From a virus: a stretch of DNA of 24,403 bases. The stretch lies in IMG/VR virus record IMGVR_UViG_3300046011_003582, positions 1-24,403 of that record. One strand, written 5' to 3'. Position numbers and translations under genes: made by a program. Below are positions 7,390-13,922 of this stretch, piece by piece. Below the pieces are notes generated by a model. It saw only the letters and a list, made by a program, of their open reading frames with translations. It was not told where the DNA came from and did not search any database. Each line of letters begins with the position of its first letter. Within the stretch, counting starts at the first letter, position 1.

Positions 7390-7985
7390 GACTCGACGTC
7401 CTCGATGATTGCGAAGCCCACGCCGTAGATGCTGGCCTCGCCGATGGCCCACTCGGTGCTTGGTGATGCTAGGCGGAAGACGCCCTGAGCGCGAGCGGCG
7501 TTGCCGGTCCTGCCGTAGATGATAGACGTGCCGCCCGCGTAGCTTTTGCGGAGTGCCGGGAAAACGTCCACGCTCGACGACGAGGTCGATTCGACGACCT
7601 TGTAAAGCGAGGTAGAGATTTGCAGCCAATCGCCAACGGCGAATTGCCCGCTCGCTCCGCTGATCCCGAGCGTTGTGCCGTTTGCGGTTGCGCTGGAAAC
7701 GGTGAGGTTCCCGGTCACGCCGCCTCGGTTCAGCGGGTTCGCGTAGTCTTGAAAATAGAACGTGCCGCGCTGCGCCTTGAGCAGAAACGCGACGATCTCC
7801 TCCGCGTCCGCGCGCTTCATCGGTGGACAATCGACCGAGCCGAGCCAGGCTTGACCTGGCCAGTTGTATTGCTGGGTCTGCAACGTAAAGGGCGACGTGT
7901 TGCGCGAGGTCGCAGAAACGCCCGTAAACGACAAGCGCGAGAGGTTAAACGGACTCGGCGGCGTGAGTGGATAGGTGATAGCCAT
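7386..7985 (-). CDS. Minor tail protein, lambda gpM-like position (distal tail)
   Basis: A 199-residue protein encoded right after the tape measure gene, 5 nt from its stop. It begins MAITYPLTPPSPFNLSRLSF. It carries KRADAEEIVAFLLKAQRGTFYFQDY (57-81), a pattern typical of distal-tail-like proteins that contact the tube end (EA..I.AFL..L.G..GTF.F). A beta-rich, Ser/Gly-rich insert follows at about 88-140. The C-terminus ends EASIYGVGFAIIEDVES. Its stop overlaps the L-like start by ATGA. Place and motifs suggest the protein that caps the tail tube and starts the tip complex. Confidence 0.7.
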   Translation of the reverse strand: MAITYPLTPPSPFNLSRLSFTGVSATSRNTSPFTLQTQQYNWPGQAWLGSVDCPPMKRADAEEIVAFLLKAQRGTFYFQDYANPLNRGGVTGNLTVSSATANGTTLGISGASGQFAVGDWLQISTSLYKVVESTSSSSVDVFPALRKSYAGGTSIIYGRTGNAARAQGVFRLASPSTEWAIGEASIYGVGFAIIEDVES

Positions 7986-7990
7986 GACGA

Positions 7991-9343
7991 TTAGGCGAAT
8001 GCTGCGCGGTATCCGCCGCCGCGTCGAACCATGTCTGGGATCTCGGCCTTGAGCCGGCGCCGCTCTTGTTCGAGGATCGGAGCAAGTTCGGCGCGCGAGA
8101 CGCCGGCCGCGATGTTGTAATTCACGGTGACGCCGCCGCTCCCCGATCCGCTGCCGCCGCCCATCTTGTTATTCGGCACGATGGTGCCCGACGCGTGCGG
8201 CACGAACAGCTCTGGTCCTTGCTCGCCGACGACGTAGGGCGAGCCGCCGCTGACGGGTCCGCCCATTGCGCGGAAGCCGAAAGCGCCTTTGATTGCGCCG
8301 CCGATGCCGGCCGCAAGTGGCTGCGTCACCATCTGGCTAAACACAAGCCGCACCAAATCGCGACCGAGCGAGCGAACGACCTCGCCGAGCTTTTGCCCGC
8401 TCAAGATTGCGTCCTCGAAGCCTTGGGCGATCATGTCGCCAGCGTTCAAAAAGATCGCGTCGTTTGCCTCAAGAATCTTGTTCAGCTTAAGGTTCACGTC
8501 CGTCTGCTCTTTCATGAGCTTCAGTTTCCTTTCTTCGATCACTCCAACCGCTGCGCCGTTCGCTATTGCTGTAATCATCTCGTTGTTGATCTGAATCATC
8601 TGCTGATTTTGAATGCCTCGCAGTTCATTAAGTGCCCTTAGGTTCATCGGACTGGAGATTTCAGCAATTTCTCCCTTGGGTTTGCTCTTCGTCAGTTCAA
8701 CTTGCGCGTCCGCAATTTGCTTCGATAAATCCAGACCTATCTGCCGCTCTGCATTGTAGGCTTTCGCTAGTTCTACTTCCAGCTTTGCTCTTTCCAGCGG
8801 GTTTTTTGTAGCGATTGCCGCCATCGCGTTTTCAAGCCTCTGCACATCTGCGGTAGCTTCATCAAAAGCAGCGCCAGTTGATTGACCGATTTTGTCGAAA
8901 TCTTTGCCGAGAGACTGCACCGTTTCACCCAGCGATTTAAGCTCTTTAGCACCGGCCGCTTCCCTGAATTTTCTTAATTGTTCTGCTAAATCCGTCTTGC
9001 TTAGCAGCCCAGTCATTTCACCTAGAGCGAAACCAGCACGAGCAAGCAGAGCAGGAATCTGCATGATGTAGTTCAGCGTCACTTCGATTGCATTTTGAAA
9101 GCGCATTGCGCCAAGAATTTGCTCGTCGCTCATTCCCATCTCCTCGCTCGCTGTTACGACCTGATCGATTTTGCCCTTGAGCATCGTCATCGTCGCCACA
9201 ACTGCACTCCCACCCAAAAGGTTTTTGCCGAGTTTTGCGATGGTTGCGGTGCTTTTTTCCAGCCGCGAAAGACTGTTCTGCACGCCAGCAAAAGCCGCCT
9301 TTGTCGCATCGACCGCCCGCAGTGTGAATGTCGCCTCAGCCAT
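7991..9343 (-). CDS. H: Tail tape measure protein
   Basis: A 450-residue, mostly helical protein. The N-terminus is typical of tape measures (MAEATFTLRAVDATKAAFAGVQNSL). A hydrophobic stretch lies at ~85-112, and long charged helices run from 115 to 300. The C-terminal part carries FRAMGGPVSGGSPYVVGEQG (357-376) then PELFVPHASGTIVPN (377-391), the signature at the end of lambda-type tape measures. A Gly/Ser linker and a last helix follow. It sets tail length and helps DNA injection. At 450 residues it is short for the family, predicting a tail of roughly 65-70 nm using ~0.15 nm per residue. The central coding part is visibly richer in A+T than its flanks. The start lies 8 nt inside the end of the frameshifted chaperone frame, as in lambda T/H. 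Confidence 0.9.
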   Translation of the reverse strand: MAEATFTLRAVDATKAAFAGVQNSLSRLEKSTATIAKLGKNLLGGSAVVATMTMLKGKIDQVVTASEEMGMSDEQILGAMRFQNAIEVTLNYIMQIPALLARAGFALGEMTGLLSKTDLAEQLRKFREAAGAKELKSLGETVQSLGKDFDKIGQSTGAAFDEATADVQRLENAMAAIATKNPLERAKLEVELAKAYNAERQIGLDLSKQIADAQVELTKSKPKGEIAEISSPMNLRALNELRGIQNQQMIQINNEMITAIANGAAVGVIEERKLKLMKEQTDVNLKLNKILEANDAIFLNAGDMIAQGFEDAILSGQKLGEVVRSLGRDLVRLVFSQMVTQPLAAGIGGAIKGAFGFRAMGGPVSGGSPYVVGEQGPELFVPHASGTIVPNNKMGGGSGSGSGGVTVNYNIAAGVSRAELAPILEQERRRLKAEIPDMVRRGGGYRAAFA

Positions 9344-9817
9344 GATTTTTTAGTTTTCGGTTTTGGTGTTCGATGTAAGCGAGCCAGCCGTTCAATTCTT
9401 CGGCCGGCATCGCGAGCACCTCGTAGGCAAATTTGTGCAGACGATCCGCGAGCGCGTAAACGGCGAGGAGGTCTGCCGCCTCCCCACCGTAAATCAGTTT
9501 TTTAGGTCGTCCACCTTCGGCGCGTCATCCGCGAGAATGGCGTTTGCGACGCGGCCGACGACGTTGCTGTCCGCCTTGTTCAGTAAGGTCGGCTTGTGCT
9601 CAATCGTGAACAGCTTCGCGCCGTGCTCGTCGGTCGCTTTCATGATCAGAATGTCCACGAGCAGCTCCATGTCGTTCTCCTTGCTGCGACGATAGAGCCG
9701 GTTCTTTTCCGAGAGCGTTACCGGCGTTGCGTGCACCACGAGCTTCCACTCCGGCACGTCGATTTTGCGCGTGCCGAGTGATGCGAAGTGTTCTCTGACG
9801 AGGTCGATTGCGTCCAT
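9336..9817 (-). CDS. Tail assembly chaperone fusion (gpGT-like, by -1 frameshift)
   Basis: Shifting back one base at A AAA AAC (9503-9497) joins the 107-residue protein to a second open frame that reads LIYGGEAADLLAVYALADRL and ends RKLKNHG, stop at 9336. The fusion is 160 residues. The extension has no start codon of its own near its 5' end and carries the helix-rich MPAEELNGWLAYIE pattern typical of the second tail chaperone in siphoviruses. In lambda, gpG and gpGT bind the tape measure and recruit tube subunits, and the ratio set by frameshifting matters. The extension overlaps the tape measure start by 8 nt. The frameshift is inferred from sequence; no expression data are available. Confidence 0.82.
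9462..9503 (-). promoter_or_regulatory. Programmed -1 ribosomal frameshift site
   Basis: The heptamer A AAA AAC (9503-9497) is in the correct zero-frame phase, directly before the TGA stop of the G-like gene (9496-9494). After an 8-nt spacer (9496-9489), bases 9488-9479 can pair with 9471-9462 in a 10-bp stem (two G-T wobbles) around a 7-nt loop. Slippery site, spacer and stem all fit the usual -1 frameshift design, and the new frame stays open for 53 codons. Confidence 0.82.
9494..9817 (-). CDS. G: Tail assembly chaperone, lambda gpG-like
   Basis: A 107-residue acidic protein encoded between the tail tube and tape measure genes, the invariant place of the first tail assembly chaperone. It starts MDAIDLVREHFASLGTRKID, then has the beta-rich segment PEWKLVVHATPVTLSEKNRL and an acidic helical part. 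It ends with DDAPKVDDLKN right at the slippery sequence. There is no SD; the leader carries the decamer AACACACAAC four bases upstream of the ATG. It should be the abundant product, with the longer frameshift product made at lower level. Confidence 0.85.
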   Translation of the reverse strand: MDAIDLVREHFASLGTRKIDVPEWKLVVHATPVTLSEKNRLYRRSKENDMELLVDILIMKATDEHGAKLFTIEHKPTLLNKADSNVVGRVANAILADDAPKVDDLKN

Positions 9818-9831
9818 GTGTGTTGTGTGTT
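9818..9831 (-). promoter_or_regulatory. CA-rich translation leader of the tail chaperone gene
   Basis: On the minus strand the decamer AACACACAAC (9831-9822) is followed by ACAC and then the ATG, and an A-run precedes it. No SD is present. The same decamer at the same distance precedes the glycosyltransferase start at 13821. Confidence 0.4.
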
Positions 9832-9845
9832 TTTTGCCTGCGAAA

Positions 9846-10232
9846 TTAAGCCGTGAGCGTGCTCAGCGGACCGTTGCCCTCGAAGGCGATCGAGCCCTCG
9901 ATAATGCCGTCGAATGACGCGGAGACGTTAAACTGGGTGACGATGGCCGCGCCCGAATAGTAAACGTCGCCGGTGCTTGCGCCCTCTGGATAAAGGTTCA
10001 GCGTGACCGAGCTTCCGATGGTGATCAGGAGCTGGCCGGCGTCGGTCTCGTCCCAGTAGAGGTCACCGCTGACCGAGAACGATTTCATGGACGCGAGCCG
10101 GGTGCGGTAGGTGTCGCCGAGGACTGAGTCCTCGACGGTGTCGGACGAATGGGTGAGACTGTAGTTCCGCAGCTCGCCAATCGTCGTGCTGGACAGTTTG
10201 ATGAGGCCTTCCCGGCCGAGTTTGGTTGCCAT
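9846..10232 (-). CDS. Major tail tube protein
   Basis: A 128-residue beta-rich protein with the organisation of siphovirus tail tube subunits. It starts MATKLGREGLIKLSSTTIGE, then has LRNYSLTHSSDTVEDSVLGD, SFSVSGDLYWDETDAGQLL, TLNLYPEG and YYSGAAIVTQFN. It ends with ISGS-like strands (GIIEGSIAFEGNGPLSTL). The family stacks in hexameric rings to form the tail lumen. It lies between the tail terminator and chaperone genes, as lambda V does. The gene starts 9 nt after the upstream stop, without a recognisable SD. Its short length suggests a minimal tube fold with no Ig-like extension. Confidence 0.85.
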   Translation of the reverse strand: MATKLGREGLIKLSSTTIGELRNYSLTHSSDTVEDSVLGDTYRTRLASMKSFSVSGDLYWDETDAGQLLITIGSSVTLNLYPEGASTGDVYYSGAAIVTQFNVSASFDGIIEGSIAFEGNGPLSTLTA

Positions 10233-10241
10233 AAAATGAGG

Positions 10242-10673
10242 TTAGTCGGTTGAAAAATAGATGCAGTTGAAAGTGTGCCGAGCCGAGCCGAAGCGCCGGT
10301 CCTCGTCTGGCTCAATCGTATATTCGACGGACGTCAAATGCAGGTCTTGACACTGCCCGCCCAGCGTAACGTCCGCGAGCACCGCCGCCTCGACCGCTGC
10401 GCTGCCGGTGTCGAAAAGGTCGTCGATCAGGTAGGTGCCGCTCTCGGCAATAAAGTAGTCCACGACGAGCTGCAACTGCCGGTATTGCGTGCGGTTGCTC
10501 GGACCGAGCGTGCGCACCTCGATCTGCTCGCTGACCGCGTAAACGGCTGCGGCCGGAAAGCTGACGCTGGCAATCGTGTTGTTGCGACCGCGCAGAATGT
10601 TCGCCGTCGGAACGACGAGAGCGCCCGTGAGCGCGTTGGCGGTGGCGTTGCGGATGTTTGTGCGGGTGCTCAT
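10242..10673 (-). CDS. Tail terminator protein, lambda gpU-like
   Basis: A 143-residue protein starting MSTRTNIRNATANALTG, a helix typical of tail terminators (R..I..A....L.G). It continues with QIEVRTLGPSNRTQYRQLQL, DYFIAESGTYLIDDLFDTG and a C-terminus reading EYTIEPDEDRRFGSARHTFN. The last pattern (EPDEDRRFGSA...F) is common in tail completion/terminator proteins encoded just before the tube gene. It should cap the tail tube and join it to the head. The start overlaps the previous stop (ATGA). Confidence 0.78.
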   Translation of the reverse strand: MSTRTNIRNATANALTGALVVPTANILRGRNNTIASVSFPAAAVYAVSEQIEVRTLGPSNRTQYRQLQLVVDYFIAESGTYLIDDLFDTGSAAVEAAVLADVTLGGQCQDLHLTSVEYTIEPDEDRRFGSARHTFNCIYFSTD

Positions 10674-11467
10674 GCTGCGGTTTTAAGTGGCATCATTCCT
10701 TTTACTCTTATGAAACCCAAATTGACCGCTGCATTTGAATTTATTGCCTCAATCTTTTTGACGGTCGTTTGAATCCGCGAGTTGATCGCGCCGTCAATCA
10801 TGCGCTGATAGTTTGGAATCTTCACGTTGTGCGCCGTCGCCTTGATGAACGGCTGCGGACCGAAGCTCGATCGCACCGAGCCGAACAGCTTGTTGCCGCT
10901 GGCCTGCGGCTTGAGCTTATCGCTGAATTTCTTGTAGCGCGCACCGGTCACTTTTGCCGACGAGTTCCAGCCCGAGACCGTCCAGCCGACGCGGCCCTCG
11001 ATCTCGTTGCGATACTTTTTGTAGTCGCCGCCGAACGCGAGTTGGTCCGGCTTGCCGGTGATTCTCCCGCGAGCGTTTTGTTTGCGCCTGTGCTCAAGGC
11101 GCAGCGCGTCTTCGTTCTCCAAAAGTCTCATGCCGTAGTAGTGCGAGAGCTTCGGGTTGCGCAGAAGCGCCCGCAGTTTCTCGACCTGCCGGTTGCGAAC
11201 GTAACGCGCCATCGATGTGTAGAATCCGCCCTTGGTCGCTTTGGCCTGCAAGTCTTGGTAAACGAGCGGCTCCGCCAGTCTGGAAAAGTCGGCTCGCACT
11301 GCGTTCGCGCCCTGCTGCTTGCTCTTGGGCGGCGTGAATTTGACGATGGTTTGGATCGCGTATTTCGCCTCCTCCTTGATGACCAGCCCGAGGTCCACTT
11401 TCGCCGCGTTGGCAAGCTTTGCTAGCTGGAATTCTAGCCGCGAGAAACTGGCCTCGATCTCGATCAT
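10670..11467 (-). CDS. Tail completion / minor tail protein, lambda gpZ-like position
   Basis: A 265-residue basic protein. The N-terminal helix (MIEIEASFSRLEFQLAKLAN) and the segment EEAKYAIQTIVKFTPPKSKQ resemble the HK97 gp10/lambda Z type, in which a helix precedes TPP. The middle is rich in Arg and Lys (MARYVRNRQVEKLRALLRN, LEHRRKQNARGRITGKPD). VGWTVSGWNSSAKVTGA (160-176) and FIKATAHNVKIPNYQ follow. Both ends are ATGA overlaps, coupling it to the connector and tail terminator genes. The likely role is joining of tail to head. The assignment rests on gene order plus weak motifs. It is longer than usual HK97 gp10 proteins, nearer to gpZ in type. Confidence 0.65.
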   Translation of the reverse strand: MIEIEASFSRLEFQLAKLANAAKVDLGLVIKEEAKYAIQTIVKFTPPKSKQQGANAVRADFSRLAEPLVYQDLQAKATKGGFYTSMARYVRNRQVEKLRALLRNPKLSHYYGMRLLENEDALRLEHRRKQNARGRITGKPDQLAFGGDYKKYRNEIEGRVGWTVSGWNSSAKVTGARYKKFSDKLKPQASGNKLFGSVRSSFGPQPFIKATAHNVKIPNYQRMIDGAINSRIQTTVKKIEAINSNAAVNLGFIRVKGMMPLKTAA

Positions 11468-11784
11468 ATTGATTTTTGCACTTCGAGTTCACATCCCGCG
11501 CCCTCGGCGTCGAGCATGACTCGGTCGATGAAATAGGTGATGCCGGCTCGGGAAAGCGTCTGCGTGACCTGCGGAACGGCGCTGACGCTCGTCGTGAGCA
11601 GGAACACGGTGAAGCGCGAATCGTCCCGTCGTTGGTCCTCGAAGTCGGCGAAGGCGTTGCGTGATGCTGACCAGACGCCGGTCACCGCCGCGCCCTGATA
11701 CGTGAATGAAATGCCGGCCTGCTCCAAGATCGCGGAGAAGTCGGAATTGATCTGCGTCGGGTCGAAGTCTCGGACGGCGGCCAT
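11464..11784 (-). CDS. Head-tail connector, lambda gpFII-like position
   Basis: A 106-residue protein starting MAAVRDFDPTQINSDFSAIL. It has a beta-rich middle (ISFTYQGAAVTGVWSASRNA, SRFTVFLLTTSVSAVPQ) and ends with ITYFIDRVMLDAEGAGCELE. The size, the place after the capsid region and before the Z-like gene, and the closing strand pattern resemble the small head completion proteins of the FII type. The stop overlaps the next start (ATGA). The assignment leans on synteny; sequence motifs alone are not decisive. Confidence 0.6.
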   Translation of the reverse strand: MAAVRDFDPTQINSDFSAILEQAGISFTYQGAAVTGVWSASRNAFADFEDQRRDDSRFTVFLLTTSVSAVPQVTQTLSRAGITYFIDRVMLDAEGAGCELEVQKSI

Positions 11785-11800
11785 ACTATTGCGAGAATCG

Positions 11801-12439
11801 TCAAACCCGCCCGAAGTGCAGCGCGTGCAGCGCCGGCCGGTTCTCCCGCAGCCACGGCTCGGCGTCGGCCATGCACTTCGCAGCGTCGTTGCCGCACGTC
11901 TGGCTTCCGACGTGATGGACGTAAGCCCGGGAAACGAAGTGCCGGCGCTTCATGTCCGCACATTGCACGTCGTCGCTGAACCAGTTGATCGGCGGAAAAT
12001 CGACCCACGCGTCTCGGTGAATCCACGCGCAAATCGGCGCGATGACCGGAGTCTCGACAATGCTGCGCTCTGACTCGAATCGCAGAAAGTCCAAGCGCCC
12101 GGTGCCGCAACGGATGTTCTGCGCCCCGCGTGCGTAGTCGGACCGCGCTGCGACGTAGCCCAGATCGGCGACGGCCTCCTTGAGCAGCGCAACGTCGGCG
12201 AGCAGAGTGGCCCACGTCGATGGCGTAAACACGATGTCGTCGTTGCAGATGACCACCTCGGAGTGCTTGGCGAACGCGTCGCGCATCGCAAAGTTGTAGG
12301 CCTCGCCGAAGTTTGTTCCGACCTTCAGGTGAATGTGCTTTTCTACCTCAAACGGAACGTAGGCTCTAAGCGAAGCCTTCAGCACGTCGAGACACCTTGC
12401 GTTGGTCGTGCAGACGACAATTGCCGGCTCGGGAATCAT
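11801..12439 (-). CDS. GT2-like glycosyltransferase, 212 aa
   Basis: The protein starts with a GT-A type first strand (IVVCTTNARCLDVLKASLRA) and has GTNFGEAYNFAMRDAFAK (41-58). Next comes EVVICNDDIVFTPSTWATLL (61-80), where Asp67-Asp68 fit the DxD-like metal and nucleotide-sugar site. The C-terminal half has INWFSDDVQCADMKRRHFVS and YVHHVGSQT, a pattern of acceptor-side residues seen in compact GT2 proteins. There is no membrane segment, so it acts in the cytoplasm. It overlaps the upstream glycosyltransferase gene by ATGA. Sugar and acceptor are unknown. The place between capsid and connector genes suggests modification of a virion protein or of host glycans. Confidence 0.8.
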   Translation of the reverse strand: MIPEPAIVVCTTNARCLDVLKASLRAYVPFEVEKHIHLKVGTNFGEAYNFAMRDAFAKHSEVVICNDDIVFTPSTWATLLADVALLKEAVADLGYVAARSDYARGAQNIRCGTGRLDFLRFESERSIVETPVIAPICAWIHRDAWVDFPPINWFSDDVQCADMKRRHFVSRAYVHHVGSQTCGNDAAKCMADAEPWLRENRPALHALHFGRV

Positions 12440-13821
12440 GCCTTTTTTGCTCCCAGAATTTGCTCGATGTTCTCGGCGTCAATCAGCGTGCAGCCGCTCG
12501 CAAGGATGCGATCGTCCCAGCCGTGCGGCGCCACCATGCCATCCTCAGCGTTGATCTGAATCACGCCCGGCTCGGCTGCGCTTGGCTCGTCTACGTCGTG
12601 CAGGAACTGCTTCGCCATGCCCATCGTCTCGGCGTCGTCGGCGCGCACAAGAAAGCGGTGCTCGATGCGCTCCGGCTGCGCCGCCGTCGAGAGCCAAGCG
12701 TCGCGGAAGGCGACCGATTTGGTCGAGTTCCCCAGCGTCTTTTGCGTAAGCCGAATCTTCGGCTGGGTGTGCTTGTGAAACACGAGCTGCATCGCCGCGG
12801 CGTCGTCGAGTTGGCCGGCGAGACGGAACGCACGCGCCGCGAGATCGTGCCCGGCCCAGCCATACCACTTGACCTCGTGAGTCCAAGGCCGGTCCTTCTC
12901 GGTAGGCTCGGGAAGGCTCAGCATCCGCGACGCCCAGAAGCTCGCCCGCTTGCCGTCGTTGCGCTCGAAGCTAAGCAGGATGACCGAGGCGATGGCCTCG
13001 CGGCACCACGGAAAAACGCCGTGCGCCGACATCGCGAACTGGATCGCCTCGCGCCGCGAAGCGACGAGTCGCGCAAGATTGAGTTGCACCTCGTAGCGGA
13101 AGCTGTCGTCAAGGTTCGGAAAGCTCAGCGCAATGCGTCCGAACTGCTCCGCCGCCGTCTTGTTGCCGGCGCAATAGTGCTCTTGGTGAATGTAAAAGTA
13201 TTGGGTCGCCGACTCGGCGACGCTGCGCCCGAGAATCGCGAGGTTGCGCTTGCGGTTGTCCTGCTTGATCGCAATCGGCTGATGATGCCAGACCGGCGTC
13301 GCCCAGTCGAAATGCCGGTCGTTCGGAAGTAGGAGCAGATTTTCGTGCACGTCGTGATGCCACACGCGCCCGCTCGCAAATGCGCTGCGCCGCACGATCC
13401 GCTCGCGGTGAAGTTTCTTGCCGGTGCCGCGCACGTCGTAAGGACAACGAACCATGAGCACGTCGTCCGATAGCTCCGCGAGCCGGTCCCGCAGCTTCTC
13501 GGCCTCCGCAATCACGTCGTCGCAGTCGGCCCAGATCAGCCAATCGCCGCACGCCTGCGCGAACGATTGATTGCGCGCCCGGCCGAACGAATCGACGTGC
13601 TTCCATGCCTGCGCCGTGGCGCCGTTCTTGTATTCCGAGAAGATGAATCCGACCGAGTGCTCCATGCACCAGTCGCGCACGATCTGCTCGGTGGCGTCCG
13701 GTTCCTGCGAGCCGATGGCGCGCACAAGTGAAACCTCGTCAATCACGCCGTCGAAGCTGTCGAGCATCGCGCCGATTTGTGCCGCCTCGTTGCCTGCGAT
13801 AACGCAAAGGGAAAGTATCAT
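12436..13821 (-). CDS. GT2-family glycosyltransferase with helical C-terminal region, 461 aa
   Basis: The N-terminal GT-A domain begins MILSLCVIAGNEAAQIGAML, the strand and loop of the GT2 family (L..I..NE...I). It includes FGRARNQSFAQACGDWLIWA (79-98), then DCDD (99-102), the DxD site, and WHHDVHENLL further on. After about residue 210 the sequence turns into helix pairs with TPR-like spacing (YFYIHQEHYCAGNKTAAEQF, RLAGQLDDAAAMQLVF), as in GT2-TPR fusions. The chosen ATG at 13821 follows the terminator. The open frame runs up to 14151, but that part lies inside the capsid gene and is low-complexity and Arg-rich. There is no close SD; a CA-rich decamer precedes the start. Target unknown. Confidence 0.85.
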   Translation of the reverse strand: MILSLCVIAGNEAAQIGAMLDSFDGVIDEVSLVRAIGSQEPDATEQIVRDWCMEHSVGFIFSEYKNGATAQAWKHVDSFGRARNQSFAQACGDWLIWADCDDVIAEAEKLRDRLAELSDDVLMVRCPYDVRGTGKKLHRERIVRRSAFASGRVWHHDVHENLLLLPNDRHFDWATPVWHHQPIAIKQDNRKRNLAILGRSVAESATQYFYIHQEHYCAGNKTAAEQFGRIALSFPNLDDSFRYEVQLNLARLVASRREAIQFAMSAHGVFPWCREAIASVILLSFERNDGKRASFWASRMLSLPEPTEKDRPWTHEVKWYGWAGHDLAARAFRLAGQLDDAAAMQLVFHKHTQPKIRLTQKTLGNSTKSVAFRDAWLSTAAQPERIEHRFLVRADDAETMGMAKQFLHDVDEPSAAEPGVIQINAEDGMVAPHGWDDRILASGCTLIDAENIEQILGAKKA

Positions 13822-13835
13822 GTTCGTTGTGTGTT
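13822..13835 (-). promoter_or_regulatory. CA-rich translation leader of the glycosyltransferase gene
   Basis: On the minus strand the decamer AACACACAAC (13835-13826) lies exactly four bases upstream of the ATG, identical in sequence and spacing to the leader of the tail chaperone gene. A GAGGA stretch just upstream is probably too far to work as a normal SD. Confidence 0.4.
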
Positions 13836-13866
13836 CCTCAGGTCTTGCTGAACGCTCGGACCGGTC

Positions 13867-13901
13867 AAAACAAAAAGCCCCACGCCGTGAAGCGTGAGGC
13901 T
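13867..13901 (-). terminator. Intrinsic terminator after the major capsid gene
   Basis: On the minus strand AGCCTCACGC (13901-13892) pairs with GCGTGGGGCT (13885-13876), 10 bp with one G-T wobble and a 6-nt loop. The stem runs directly into TTTTTGTTTT. It lies 22 bp after the capsid stop and before the glycosyltransferase start, so it likely limits read-through from the highly expressed capsid gene into the downstream genes. Confidence 0.88.
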
Positions 13902-13922
13902 GTTTACGAAACCTAGTTAAGA

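Noticed and set aside
7390-7830. N-terminal extension of the L-like tail protein
   Set aside because: It lies within the upstream tail gene in another frame and is Arg/Gly-rich; the ATGA start at 7389 fits the operon.
12397-13332. Long plus-strand open frame (311 codons) opposite the glycosyltransferases
   Set aside because: Its translation is Arg/Leu/Val-rich low-complexity text without motifs and it is antisense to two genes with clear GT2 motifs; high G+C creates such frames.
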